64,000 nucleotides of DNA. Origin: Xanthomonas melonis. Lineage in GTDB: Bacteria > Pseudomonadota > Gammaproteobacteria > Xanthomonadales > Xanthomonadaceae. Location of the stretch: the NCBI RefSeq assembly GCF_020783655.1, contig NZ_JAJGQH010000012.1, forward strand, positions 1-64,000, in the 5' to 3' direction. Positions 43,856-52,504 of this stretch are shown in pieces (position 1 is the stretch's first letter; each line of letters starts with the position of its first letter). The notes beneath the pieces were generated by a model. That model was given only the letters and a program-made list of their open reading frames with translations, was not told the origin of the DNA and searched no databases. The translations under genes and the position numbers were made by a program.

Positions 43856-44125
43856 TCAGGCCAGCAGGTCGTGATACTGATGATGCCGGCGCATGTATGC
43901 CTCGGCGTAACTGCATGCGGGCACGACTTTCAGGCCGCTGTCGCGTGCGTACTGTAATGCGGCCTCGACCAGGGCCGACGCGATGCCGCGCCCGGCGATC
44001 GCATCGGGTACCGCCGTGTGCGTAATGGTCAGGCGTGCGTCGTCGCGACGGTATTGCAGCTCGGCGCGCTGGCCATCAGCCGATAGATGGAATCGCTGCT
44101 CGGCGGGTTGGTGTTCGGCGCGCAT
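43856..44125 (-). CDS. Small GNAT-family N-acetyltransferase
   Basis: 89 aa, the short GNAT form related to YjdJ-like proteins. Conserved motif A is visible as ITHTAVPDAIAGRGIASALV, with the acetyl-CoA binding loop GRGIAS, and motif B ends SCSYAEAYMRRHHQYHDLL-like (ACSYAEAYMRRH here). Such short GNATs act on small molecules or protein N-termini, but most are uncharacterised. It lies 38 bp upstream of the lipoprotein gene on the same strand and may be cotranscribed. Confidence 0.87.
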   Translation of the reverse strand: MRAEHQPAEQRFHLSADGQRAELQYRRDDARLTITHTAVPDAIAGRGIASALVEAALQYARDSGLKVVPACSYAEAYMRRHHQYHDLLA

Positions 44126-44349
44126 GGTCGCTGACTCCGTGTGGTCTGCAGCCAGGGAATGGGCCTTGAGTGTGAACAGCGCCACGCCGCGCCAGCGTGA
44201 AAATGAACCCACGCCACGCACTCCGCACGAATTGGAGGGCCGTCACTCAAGTTCGTTTCGCCTGCGCCGATAGCTGAGCTCAAGAGCACTCGCAGCACCC
44301 GGCTCCGGGCACTGGACAAGGCTCTTGCTCACCTACGAGGAGTCATCGC

Positions 44350-44550
44350 ATGCACAACGATTCGGCAGGAAACAACGCCCCGAGCGACAGCTCGCTGCTG
44401 GAAGGCTTGTTCCAGTTCGCCCTGACCGGCGACACCCATAGCGCGGACTTCGCACAGCTCAACGATACGGTGTATCAGCGCCTGCAGCAGGCCTATGGCG
44501 CAACGTCCAGCAGTGCCACCGCAAGCGACCAGGACCGCAGCGCGGCCTGA
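44350..44550 (+). CDS. Small hypothetical protein (66 aa)
   Basis: 66 residues, hydrophilic, beginning MHNDSAGNNAPSDSSLLEGL, with one helical region (LFQFALTGDTHSADFAQL) and a Ser/Ala-rich tail. GAGGAG lies 9 bases before the ATG, strong support for translation. No motif recognised; the gene lies alone between divergent or opposite-strand neighbours. Function unknown. Confidence 0.65.
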   Translation: MHNDSAGNNAPSDSSLLEGLFQFALTGDTHSADFAQLNDTVYQRLQQAYGATSSSATASDQDRSAA

Positions 44551-44681
44551 GCGGCTTGGCGGTATCCGCCGGGACGCCGCGCCACTGCGACAATCCCGGC
44601 GCAGGAAGTGGCCCGACCCGTTCACGACGGTGCCGCCCCACTCCCTTCACGCCTGGCTGCAGCAGTGTGTCTGGCGCAGGC

Positions 44682-45290
44682 TTAGCCGAAGCGCGGATTG
44701 ACGAGCTGTTGCAGGAAGATCTGCCACACCTCTGGCGCCATGATCAGCATGAACATCACCCCGAACGCCGCACCGGCCAGGTGCGCGCTGTGGTTGATGC
44801 GATCGCCGCCACGGCGATCCATCCACAGGCTGTATCCAACGTAGAACACGGCATAGATGATCGCCGGGGCCGGAATGAACAGCACCAGGATGATCGTCCA
44901 CGGCTGCAGCAGGATGAAGGCGAATAGCACCGCCGACACTGCCCCGGATGCGCCCAGACTCAGATAGTTGGGATTCTTCTGGTTCTTCAGATAGCTGGGC
45001 AGGATCGATACCACCAGCGCCGCCAGATAGAACAGCGGATAGGTCAGCACGCTGCCGGTGACCTGCAGCATCACCCGTTCGATGACCCGCCCGAAGAAGA
45101 ACAGCGTGATCATGTTGAAGACCAGGTGGCCCAGGTCGGCGTGGATGAAGCCATAGGTCACCAACCGGTCGTACTGCTTGTACTTGTCCACGGCCGGCGG
45201 CCACAGGATCAGGCGGTCGTTCAACCTGCGGTTGTTGAACGCCATCCAGGAGACGATGCCGTTGATGGCGATCAGGATCAGGGTAATCAT
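44682..45290 (-). CDS. Rhomboid-family intramembrane serine protease
   Basis: 202 aa with about six membrane helices. The catalytic Ser lies in LGASGAVSAVLF and the His in NHSAHLAGAAFGVMF; the oxyanion helper is HLVFNMITLFFFG. These match an active rhomboid. The protein probably cleaves single-pass membrane substrates in the inner membrane. The start at 45290 gives MITLILIAINGIVSWMAF, the first helix. It follows the POT transporter gene by 7 bp and is likely cotranscribed with it. Confidence 0.93.
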   Translation of the reverse strand: MITLILIAINGIVSWMAFNNRRLNDRLILWPPAVDKYKQYDRLVTYGFIHADLGHLVFNMITLFFFGRVIERVMLQVTGSVLTYPLFYLAALVVSILPSYLKNQKNPNYLSLGASGAVSAVLFAFILLQPWTIILVLFIPAPAIIYAVFYVGYSLWMDRRGGDRINHSAHLAGAAFGVMFMLIMAPEVWQIFLQQLVNPRFG

Positions 45291-45297
45291 GCAGACC

Positions 45298-46863
45298 TCA
45301 GGCAGAACGGTAATTGTCGACCATGCGATAACCGCGCGCATACAGGCCGAAGGCCAGTGCCGCCAGGAATGCGAAGGCCGCGAAGAAGAACATCAGAAAC
45401 GCCGCTTCGCTGAGCCCAGTATCGGCGATATGCGCGGTCACCGTCTCATTGCGTACCGCCACGTTCGATAGCAGCACCCACAGATTGCCGACCGTGGTGG
45501 TCAGGTACCAGAAACTCATCACCACACCTTTCATCGACGGCGGCGCCTGGCTGTAGGCGAACTCGATGCCGGTGGCCGACACCAGCACCTCGCCGAAGGT
45601 GAGCAGCGCATACGGGAGGATCTGCCAGGCGATGTGCATCGGCTCGCCGCCATCCATCACCACCTGGATCAGCCCGACCGCGATCCAGGCCACGCCGCTG
45701 AAAGCGATGCCGCTGGTCATCCGCCGCAATGGCGTGGGTTCCCAGCCGATCCGGCGCAGCACCGGATACAGCACCAGGTTGTTGAAGGGGATCAACAGCA
45801 TCACCAGCAGCGGATTGAGCGCCTGCATCTGCGAGGCGGTGAACCAGACCGGCATGCGCATCTCACGCCCCTGCAGCACCCAGGTCGAGGCCTTCTGATC
45901 GAACAGCGAAAAGAACGGGGTGACCAGGGCGAAGATCACCAGCACTCGCAGCAACGCCCGCACGCCTTCCACCGCCGCATCCGGATGCGTGCCCCGCGCA
46001 CGTTCCAGCTGCCACCAGGTGCCGCCGCCGATGCCGGCCAGCAGCAGCACCAGCGCCATGCACAGGCAGATGACGATGCCCAACGGTTCGATGAGCACGA
46101 AGCAGGCCAGCGCCAGCAACACCGACAGCAGCGCCAGCACCAGGCCCGGGCGGCCCTGCCCCGATGCGCGTGTCAGCAGCGCGGTGCGCACCACCGCGCC
46201 GAACCCGTGCGGGTCCTTGGGCGGCAAGGGCACCCGCACATAGCGGTTGCGTCCCAGCCAGAACACCAGCGTGGCCACGAACATCAAGATGCCGGGAATG
46301 CCGAACGCCCAGGATGGCCCCAGGTTCTTCAGTGCCAGCGGAATCAGCAGCGAGGCGAACAGCGAGCCGAAATTGATGATCCAGTAGAACGCGTCGAAGA
46401 CGACCTTCGCCAGGTGCTTGTTGGACTGATCGAACTGGTCGCCCATGAACGAGGCCACCAGTGGCTTGATACCACCCGCCCCCAGCGCGATCAGGCTCAA
46501 TCCGACGAAAAAGCCGCTGCGGCTGTCTTCGAACAGCGCAAGACACGCGTGCCCGGCGCAATAGACCAGGCTGAACCACAGGATCGTGTTGTATTTGCCG
46601 AACAACCGATCGGCGAGCCAGCCGCCCAGCAACGGGAAGAAGTACACCCCGATCATGAAACTGTGCAGGATGTGCTTGGCCTCGGCCTCGCGGCCTGGGC
46701 CGCTGATCTCCTGCAGCAGCAACGAGGTGATCAGGAACTGCACCAGGATGTTGCGCATTCCGTAGAAGCTGAAGCGCTCGCAGGCTTCATTGCCGATGAT
46801 GAAGGGAATCTGGCGCGGCAGGCGCGCGCCGGCAGCGGCGCCGGGCAAGGTCGGGGTGGTCAA
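45298..46863 (-). CDS. POT/PTR-family proton-coupled peptide transporter
   Basis: Imports di- and tripeptides with protons across the inner membrane. 521 aa. The PTR2 signature is visible: NEACERFSFYGMRNILVQFL at the first helix and FDAFYWIINFGSLFASLLIP in the middle, with twelve to fourteen membrane segments overall. The listed start is TTG 46863; the longer frame to ATG 46956 adds only a hydrophilic tail. It is divergent from the M14 carboxypeptidase gene, which could supply its substrates. The rhomboid gene follows by 7 bp. Confidence 0.9.
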   Translation of the reverse strand: MTTPTLPGAAAGARLPRQIPFIIGNEACERFSFYGMRNILVQFLITSLLLQEISGPGREAEAKHILHSFMIGVYFFPLLGGWLADRLFGKYNTILWFSLVYCAGHACLALFEDSRSGFFVGLSLIALGAGGIKPLVASFMGDQFDQSNKHLAKVVFDAFYWIINFGSLFASLLIPLALKNLGPSWAFGIPGILMFVATLVFWLGRNRYVRVPLPPKDPHGFGAVVRTALLTRASGQGRPGLVLALLSVLLALACFVLIEPLGIVICLCMALVLLLAGIGGGTWWQLERARGTHPDAAVEGVRALLRVLVIFALVTPFFSLFDQKASTWVLQGREMRMPVWFTASQMQALNPLLVMLLIPFNNLVLYPVLRRIGWEPTPLRRMTSGIAFSGVAWIAVGLIQVVMDGGEPMHIAWQILPYALLTFGEVLVSATGIEFAYSQAPPSMKGVVMSFWYLTTTVGNLWVLLSNVAVRNETVTAHIADTGLSEAAFLMFFFAAFAFLAALAFGLYARGYRMVDNYRSA

Positions 46864-47103
46864 AGGCGGTCCGGTCCAACGGTAGGCAGGCCCTATCGTA
46901 CCGGCGCCGGTGGGCTCGCTGCCATGCGACTGGCATCTCGCCTCGCATGGCGTCATGCCGGCGGGCGTATGCGCCGCGACATTGCGCGCCGCGGGCCTGA
47001 TCCGGTAGCGCGCATCCGCGCGCGCCAGGTCACGGTGCGGATTGGCCTGTGCCGCCGGCTCGGCTACATTGCAAAGGGTTTCCCCAGATCGCCGGACCCC
47101 CGC

Positions 47104-48873
47104 ATGCTCCGCTTCACCCGCCTGGCCTTGGGCCTGTTGTTGTGCGCCTCCCTCCCTGCCGTAGGTGCTGCCGAATCGCTGACCAGCGTGGCCGAACGCA
47201 GCGGCTTCGTGCAGACCGGTCGCTATGACGAGGTCATCGCGCTCTGCGATGCGTTCGCACAACGCTATCCGCAGGCGGTGCGCTGCACACAATTCGGCAC
47301 CACGCCCGAAGGCCGCCCGATGAAGGCGCTGGTCGTCTCCACCAGCGGCGTGCTGGATCCGGATGCCGCCGCGCAACGCAAGCTGCCAGTCGTTCTGATC
47401 CAGGGCGGTATCCATGCCGGCGAGATCGACGGCAAGGACGCCGGCTTTCTGGCCTTGCGCGAGCTGCTGGACGGCAAGGCCGGCAAGGGCGTCCTCGACA
47501 AGCTGGTGTGGGTGTTCGTGCCGGTGTTCAACGTGGATGGCCACGAGCGTTTCGGCGCCTGGAACCGCCCCAACCAGCGCGGGCCGGAGCAGATGGGCTG
47601 GCGCACCACCGCGCAGAACCTCAATCTCAACCGCGACTACGTCAAGGCCGATGCGCCCGAAATGCAGGCCATGCTGCGGCTGGTGCAGCAGTGGGACCCA
47701 CTGATGTATGTGGACCTGCATGTCACCGACGGCGCCAAGTTCGAGCACGATGTCTCGGTGCAGGTCGAACCGGTGCATGCCGGCGACGCCGCCCTGCAGC
47801 GCGATGGCACGCGTTGGCGTGACGCCGTACTTGCCGATCTCAAAAAGCAGGGCTCGCTGCCGCTGCCGTACTACCCCTCCTTCGTCCGCGAAGACGACCC
47901 CAGCTCCGGATTCGCCGACGACGTCTCGCCGCCGCGCTTCTCGCATGGCTATTTCCTGTTGCGCAACCGCTTCGGCATGCTGGTGGAAACGCATTCGTGG
48001 AAGGATTACCCCACCCGCGTGCGGGTCACCCGCAACACCATCGTGTCGGTGCTGCAGCAGGCGGCCAGACACGGAACCGCCTGGCGCGCCGATGCGCTGG
48101 CGGCCGATCAACGTGCCAGCCGCCTGGCCGGCACGCCCGAGCCGCTGAGTTTTGCGGCTGGCCCCGCCGCGCGCACCGTCGCGTTTCGCGGCTATGCCTA
48201 CACACGCACGCCCTCGCCGATCTCCGGCGCGCTGATGACGCGCTACGACGAGAACACCCCGCAAGTCTGGAAGGTGCCGTTGCGCGATCAGGTCAAGCCC
48301 GATGTGGTGGTGGATGCGCCGCGCGGCGGGTATCTGGTGCCGGCCGCACAGGCTGCACTGGTGGCGGAAAAACTGCGCCTGCACGGTGTCGACTTCCGAA
48401 CCATCGGCACGGCTGCAGAGCGCCAGGTGCAGACCTTCCGCGCCGACACCGCCACCTTCGCGGCACGCTCCAACGAAGGTCACCAGACCGTGGAAGTCGT
48501 CGGGCAATGGCGTGAGGAACGCCGCGCCGTGCCGGCCGGCTCACTGTTCGTGCCGATCGCCCAACCCAAGGCGCGCCTGGTGATGGCGATGCTGGAGCCG
48601 CAGGCGCCGGATTCGCTGCTGCAATGGGGCTTTTTCAATACGGCCTTCGAACGCAAGGAATACATGGAGGCCTATGTCGCCGAAGACGTGGCGCGCGAGA
48701 TGCTGGCCCGCGATGCCGCATTGAAGGCACAGTTCGAGCAACGCCTCGCCAACGACAAGGTCTTCGCCGGCGACCCGCAGGCACGGCTGGAGTTCTTCGC
48801 CCGGCGCCATTCCTCATGGGATGAGCGCTACCGGTTGTACCCGGTGCTGCGAACCGCGCAGACCGACTTCTGA
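47104..48873 (+). CDS. Secreted M14-family zinc carboxypeptidase
   Basis: 589 aa. Signal peptide at about 1-22 (LALGLLLCASLPAVGAAE). The metal site is HxxE in GGIHAGEIDGKDAG at about 100, with the third ligand in YVDLHVTDG, and the catalytic Glu in RFGMLVETHSWKDYPTR. The C-terminal 250 residues form an extra domain not found in classical carboxypeptidases. It is probably periplasmic or secreted and digests peptides or cell-wall fragments. It is divergent from the POT transporter gene with a 240-bp intergenic region. Confidence 0.9.
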   Translation: MLRFTRLALGLLLCASLPAVGAAESLTSVAERSGFVQTGRYDEVIALCDAFAQRYPQAVRCTQFGTTPEGRPMKALVVSTSGVLDPDAAAQRKLPVVLIQGGIHAGEIDGKDAGFLALRELLDGKAGKGVLDKLVWVFVPVFNVDGHERFGAWNRPNQRGPEQMGWRTTAQNLNLNRDYVKADAPEMQAMLRLVQQWDPLMYVDLHVTDGAKFEHDVSVQVEPVHAGDAALQRDGTRWRDAVLADLKKQGSLPLPYYPSFVREDDPSSGFADDVSPPRFSHGYFLLRNRFGMLVETHSWKDYPTRVRVTRNTIVSVLQQAARHGTAWRADALAADQRASRLAGTPEPLSFAAGPAARTVAFRGYAYTRTPSPISGALMTRYDENTPQVWKVPLRDQVKPDVVVDAPRGGYLVPAAQAALVAEKLRLHGVDFRTIGTAAERQVQTFRADTATFAARSNEGHQTVEVVGQWREERRAVPAGSLFVPIAQPKARLVMAMLEPQAPDSLLQWGFFNTAFERKEYMEAYVAEDVAREMLARDAALKAQFEQRLANDKVFAGDPQARLEFFARRHSSWDERYRLYPVLRTAQTDF

Positions 48874-49019
48874 CCGCCCGCCCGCACGGCCGGGCGCGGC
48901 AGAGCGCCATCGGTTGCCGTGCGTCGCGGTAACGGACGCATGCAACCTGCGTCCTCGATCACGCTGCCGTTCTCGCAACGCGCAGCGCAGGCGAGCACGA
49001 ACATTTTGCCGAAGACACG

Positions 49020-49048
49020 TTGACAGCCGCACGCGCAGCTTGCACAAT
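49020..49048 (+). promoter_or_regulatory. Sigma-70-like promoter of tRNA-Leu
   Basis: TTGACA at 49020-49025 and CACAAT at 49043-49048 are 17 bp apart, and the tRNA begins 14 bp later. The -35 is perfect; the -10 matches the consensus at four of six positions. Confidence 0.65.
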
Positions 49049-49062
49049 TCGCCTCCTGAGTC

Positions 49063-49149
49063 GCCCAGGTGGCGGAATTGGTAGACGCACTAGCTTCAGG
49101 TGCTAGCGGGGGCAACTTCGTGGAGGTTCGAGTCCTCTCCTGGGCACCA
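49063..49149 (+). tRNA. tRNA-Leu (anticodon CAG)
   Basis: 87 nt including the encoded CCA. The acceptor stem GCCCAGG pairs with CCTGGGC; the D-arm contains GGTAGACGC; the anticodon stem CTAGC/GCTAG encloses the loop TTCAGGT, giving CAG. The long variable arm (class II, as in Leu) is GCGGGGGCAACTTCGT-like and precedes the T-arm GAGGTTCGAGTCCTC. It decodes CUG. Confidence 0.97.
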
Positions 49150-49169
49150 CGACTCACGGTAGATCGTAG

Positions 49170-49197
49170 AAAACCTCGCCTCGGCGAGGTTTTTTGC
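49170..49197 (+). terminator. tRNA-Leu terminator
   Basis: Arms AAAACCTCGCC and GGCGAGGTTTT pair around TC and are followed by T6. It lies 20 bp after the tRNA. Confidence 0.9.
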
Positions 49198-49437
49198 GTT
49201 TGGGCGATGGCATTGGTGAGCATGCCGATCAACAGCGCAGCAGAACTACGCAAACGACGACGCATCGCGGCACCAGGCAATCGAGCCGCAATCAGCAACA
49301 GATAGCTGAGGCCTCACGCCTCCTCACGTTCGCCTGCCTCATGCGCCCAGGCAAGGCTGTCCAGCGCATTGCCGGACGCCGGAAACAGCAGCACGTCCAG
49401 CGCGAATACACGAATAGCCGCATCTGCGCCGGGGCTG

Positions 49438-49657
49438 CGTCGGTCGAAACCGCGATGCCCCCACCGCTCCAAACGGTTTGCTGGTTGCCTTGAAAAGCAC
49501 TACGCACACCGATATCCCGGCTGGTCCTTGCCCACCTTACGCGGCATGGATGCCGCGTCAGAGCCTTATCTGTTCGAAGTGTGGCAGCGTAGGTGTCGAG
49601 AGCCGGCGTGGGCGGGCAAGGGCCCTGCAGCCAAGTCGCAGATCACCCGCTCTGCAG
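49438..49657 (+). repeat. Structured dispersed repeat, copy B
   Basis: Aligns with 16846-17067 over its whole length, same orientation. The inner stem ACGCGGC (49539-49545) and GCCGCGT (49552-49558) is perfect around the loop ATGGAT; it differs in sequence from copy A while keeping pairing. Outer arms GGTCCTTGCCC (49523-49533) and GGGCAAGGGCC (49614-49624) pair with one G-U. Confidence 0.8.
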
Positions 49658-49719
49658 TAGAACGGCGTGATATGTCTCCTGGCCGATGTCAGAGCGGCCA
49701 CGCGCCCTGTCACCCGCGC

Positions 49720-51294
49720 TCAATGCCCGCCAGCAGCCGCTGCGCCACCGGCGCCTGCGCCGAACGGCGGCTTGGCCAGCCACAGGAAGAAGATGATCGC
49801 CAGGAAGGTCCAGCCCAGCAGGTAGAAGATGTCGTTGAAGCCCATCTGCGAGGCCTGGTGATTGATCATGTTGTTGAGGAAGGCTGCGCCGCGTTGCAGG
49901 TCGCCCTGCCCCATCGCGGCAACCTGCTCCTGCATGCCGGGCGTGTAGACCGAAATGTGTTCGGTGAGGTGCGCGTGGTGCACTTGCGTGCGTTGCGCCC
50001 ACAGGTAGGTGGTCAACGAGGCCGCGAAGCTGCCGCCCAGCGTGCGCAGGAAGGTGGCCAGGCCCGAGCCTGCCGCGATCTCGCGACCATCCAGATCCGA
50101 CAACAGGATCTGCAGCACCGGCATGAAGAACAGCGCCACGCCCACGCCCATCACCAGCTGGATGGTGGCCACATGGCCGAAATCCACCTGCAGGTTGAAG
50201 TTGGAACGGAAGAAGCTGGTGAACGACATGAAGATGAAGGCGATGGTGGCCAGCATGCGCAGGTCGAACCGCAGCGCGTACTTGCCCACGAACGGCGTCA
50301 TCAGCACCGGCAGGATGCCGATCGGCGCGGTGGCAAGGCCCGCCCAGATCGCGGTGTAGCCCATGTCGCGCTGCAGCCATTGCGGAATCAGCAAACTCAC
50401 GCTGAAGAACGCGGCGTACGCCACCACCATCGCCAGCGTGCCGGCGCGGAAGTTGCGGTGCCGGAACAGCTTGAGATCGACGATGGGATCCTTGTCGGTC
50501 AGCTCCCAGATCACGAACACCACCAGGGCCACCGCGGCGATGCAGGCCAGCACGATGATCTTGTCCGAAGCGAACCAGTCTTCGTCGTTGCCCAGATCCA
50601 GCACCAGCTGCAGCGCGCCCACGCCCACTACCAGCAGAATCAGGCCGATGTAATCCATGCGCGGCTTTTCCAACTGCTCCGGACGGTGCCGCAACTGCGA
50701 GCCGACGATGCTGCTGGCGAGGATGCCCAGCGGCACGTTGATCAGGAAGATCCATTCCCAGCTGTAGTTGTCGGTGATCCAGCCGCCCAGGATCGGCCCG
50801 GCGATCGGCGCCACCACGGTGATCATCGCCAGCAGCGCCAGCGCCTGCCCACGTTTTTCGCGCGGATAGATCGACACCAACAAGCTCTGGGTGATGGGAT
50901 ACATCGGCCCGGCCACGAAGCCCTGCAGCGCGCGCGCCACCACCAGCATGCCCATGCTCTGCGCAAGCCCGCACAGCAGCGAGGCGACGGTGAAGGCCAG
51001 CGTCGACCACACGAACAACTTGGTTTCGCCGAAGCGACGGCTCAACCAGCCGGTCAGCGGCAACGCGATCGCGGTGCTCACCGCGAACGAGGTGATGACC
51101 CAGGTGGCCTGCTGCGAACTGGCGCCGAGATTGCCGGCGATGGTGGGCAGCGAGACGTTGGCGATGGTGGTGTCCAGCACCTGCATGAACGAGGCCATCG
51201 CCAGGCCCACGGTGCACAGCGCCACGCTCGCCGGGCGAAAGCCGGCCGCGGGCGCCGCCGGGCCACCGGGCGCAGTAGCAGCTTGCGAAGACAT
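49720..51294 (-). CDS. emrB: DHA2-family multidrug MFS transporter EmrB
   Basis: 14-helix drug/proton antiporter of the inner membrane, 524 aa. Motif C lies in the LVVARALQGFVAGPMYPITQ region; motif A-like GWLSRRFGETKLFVWSTLAF; and the N-terminus ASFMQVLDTTIANVSLPTIA is the DHA2/EmrB signature. The gene ends the operon MarR, OMF, EmrA, EmrB. EmrA begins 6 bp upstream on the mRNA. Substrates of EmrAB systems are hydrophobic drugs and uncouplers; here unknown. Confidence 0.95.
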   Translation of the reverse strand: MSSQAATAPGGPAAPAAGFRPASVALCTVGLAMASFMQVLDTTIANVSLPTIAGNLGASSQQATWVITSFAVSTAIALPLTGWLSRRFGETKLFVWSTLAFTVASLLCGLAQSMGMLVVARALQGFVAGPMYPITQSLLVSIYPREKRGQALALLAMITVVAPIAGPILGGWITDNYSWEWIFLINVPLGILASSIVGSQLRHRPEQLEKPRMDYIGLILLVVGVGALQLVLDLGNDEDWFASDKIIVLACIAAVALVVFVIWELTDKDPIVDLKLFRHRNFRAGTLAMVVAYAAFFSVSLLIPQWLQRDMGYTAIWAGLATAPIGILPVLMTPFVGKYALRFDLRMLATIAFIFMSFTSFFRSNFNLQVDFGHVATIQLVMGVGVALFFMPVLQILLSDLDGREIAAGSGLATFLRTLGGSFAASLTTYLWAQRTQVHHAHLTEHISVYTPGMQEQVAAMGQGDLQRGAAFLNNMINHQASQMGFNDIFYLLGWTFLAIIFFLWLAKPPFGAGAGGAAAAGGH

Positions 51295-51300
51295 GCCGGC

Positions 51301-52494
51301 TCAGCCCAGCTTGGCGGCAGCCTGCGTCGGCAGGTTGGCCTGGATGATGCGATGGATATCGGCGTCGGCCGCCTTGAGCTGCTGTGCATACACATCGGTG
51401 GAGAACACCGCACCGCTGGCGGCCTTGGCCGGCAGCACTTGCCCCTGCTGATCGTGCAGGTTCACATCGACCTTCATCGACAGGCCGATGCGTAGCGGAT
51501 TGGCCGCCAGTTGCCTGGCGTCCACCGCGATGCGTACCGGAACCCGTTGCACGATCTTGATCCAGTTGCCGCTGGCATTCTGGGCCGGCAGCAGCGAGAA
51601 CGCGCTACCGGTGCCCAGCCCCAGGCTCTGGATACGGCCACTGTAGGCGACACCGCCGCCATACAGATCCGAATGCAGCTCTACTTCCTGCCCAAGCCGC
51701 ATGTGCTTGAGCTGGGTTTCCTTGAAGTTGGCTTCCACCCACACCTGCTCCAGCGGCACCACCGCCATCAGCACGCTGCCCGGCTGCACGCGTTGGCCGA
51801 CCTGCGCCGAACGCCGCGCGACATAGCCCGACACCGGCGCCACCACGCCGGTGCGCGCATGATTGAGATAGGCCTGACGCAGCTGCGCGGCGGCAGTCTG
51901 TACATCCGGCTGGTTGGCCAGCGCGCCATCGTCCACCAGCGCGCGATTGCGCTCCAGACTTTCGCGCGAACCGCTCACCGCCGCCTCGGCGGCCGCCAGT
52001 TCTTCGCGGGCATGCGCCAGTTCTTCGTTGGAGATGGCGCCGGTGGCGGCCAGGTCCTTGCGTCGGGCGAAGTCGGCGCGGGCGCTGCGCAGCGTCACCT
52101 CGCGCGCAGACACCTCTGCCTGTGCGCCCTCCACCGTGCGGTACAACCCGCGCACCTGGCGCACGGTCTTGGCCAGATTGGCCTCGGCCTGCTGCAAGGC
52201 CACGGCGGTGTCGGCAGGATCCAGCTGCACCAGCAGCTGGCCGCGTTCCACGCGCATGCCGTCTTCGGCGCCGATGCTGACCACGGTGCCACCCACCATC
52301 GGGGTGATCTGCACCTGGTTGCCCTGCACATAGGCATCGTCGGTGTCTTCGTGCCAGCGGCCGACGAGCAGATACCACGCCACGATACCGATGATCGCCA
52401 CGATGACTGCGAGGGCCACGATGCGCAGCGCCGCACGGCGCTTGTTCGGTGCGGCCGGCGCGGGCTGGGAGGAAGCTGAAGGGGTCTGGCTCAT
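51301..52494 (-). CDS. emrA: EmrA-family periplasmic adaptor (HlyD type)
   Basis: 397 aa. Single N-terminal membrane anchor (IVALAVIVAIIGIVAWYLLV, about 25-43), then EDTDDAYVQGNQVQITPMVGG, the EmrA signature. The lipoyl half-motif GGTVVSIGAEDGMRVERGQ and a long coiled hairpin (about 95-200) follow. The start at 52494 fits the anchor. The outer-membrane gene ends 10 bp upstream. It links EmrB to the lipoprotein channel at 52505. Confidence 0.95.
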   Translation of the reverse strand: MSQTPSASSQPAPAAPNKRRAALRIVALAVIVAIIGIVAWYLLVGRWHEDTDDAYVQGNQVQITPMVGGTVVSIGAEDGMRVERGQLLVQLDPADTAVALQQAEANLAKTVRQVRGLYRTVEGAQAEVSAREVTLRSARADFARRKDLAATGAISNEELAHAREELAAAEAAVSGSRESLERNRALVDDGALANQPDVQTAAAQLRQAYLNHARTGVVAPVSGYVARRSAQVGQRVQPGSVLMAVVPLEQVWVEANFKETQLKHMRLGQEVELHSDLYGGGVAYSGRIQSLGLGTGSAFSLLPAQNASGNWIKIVQRVPVRIAVDARQLAANPLRIGLSMKVDVNLHDQQGQVLPAKAASGAVFSTDVYAQQLKAADADIHRIIQANLPTQAAAKLG

Positions 52495-52504
52495 TGGCGC
52501 TGTC

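Noticed and set aside
45298-48507. Very long frames on both strands across 45298-48873
   Set aside because: Each joins a real gene (POT transporter or M14 peptidase) with an antisense stretch of the other. Only the parts with signal peptides and motifs are called.
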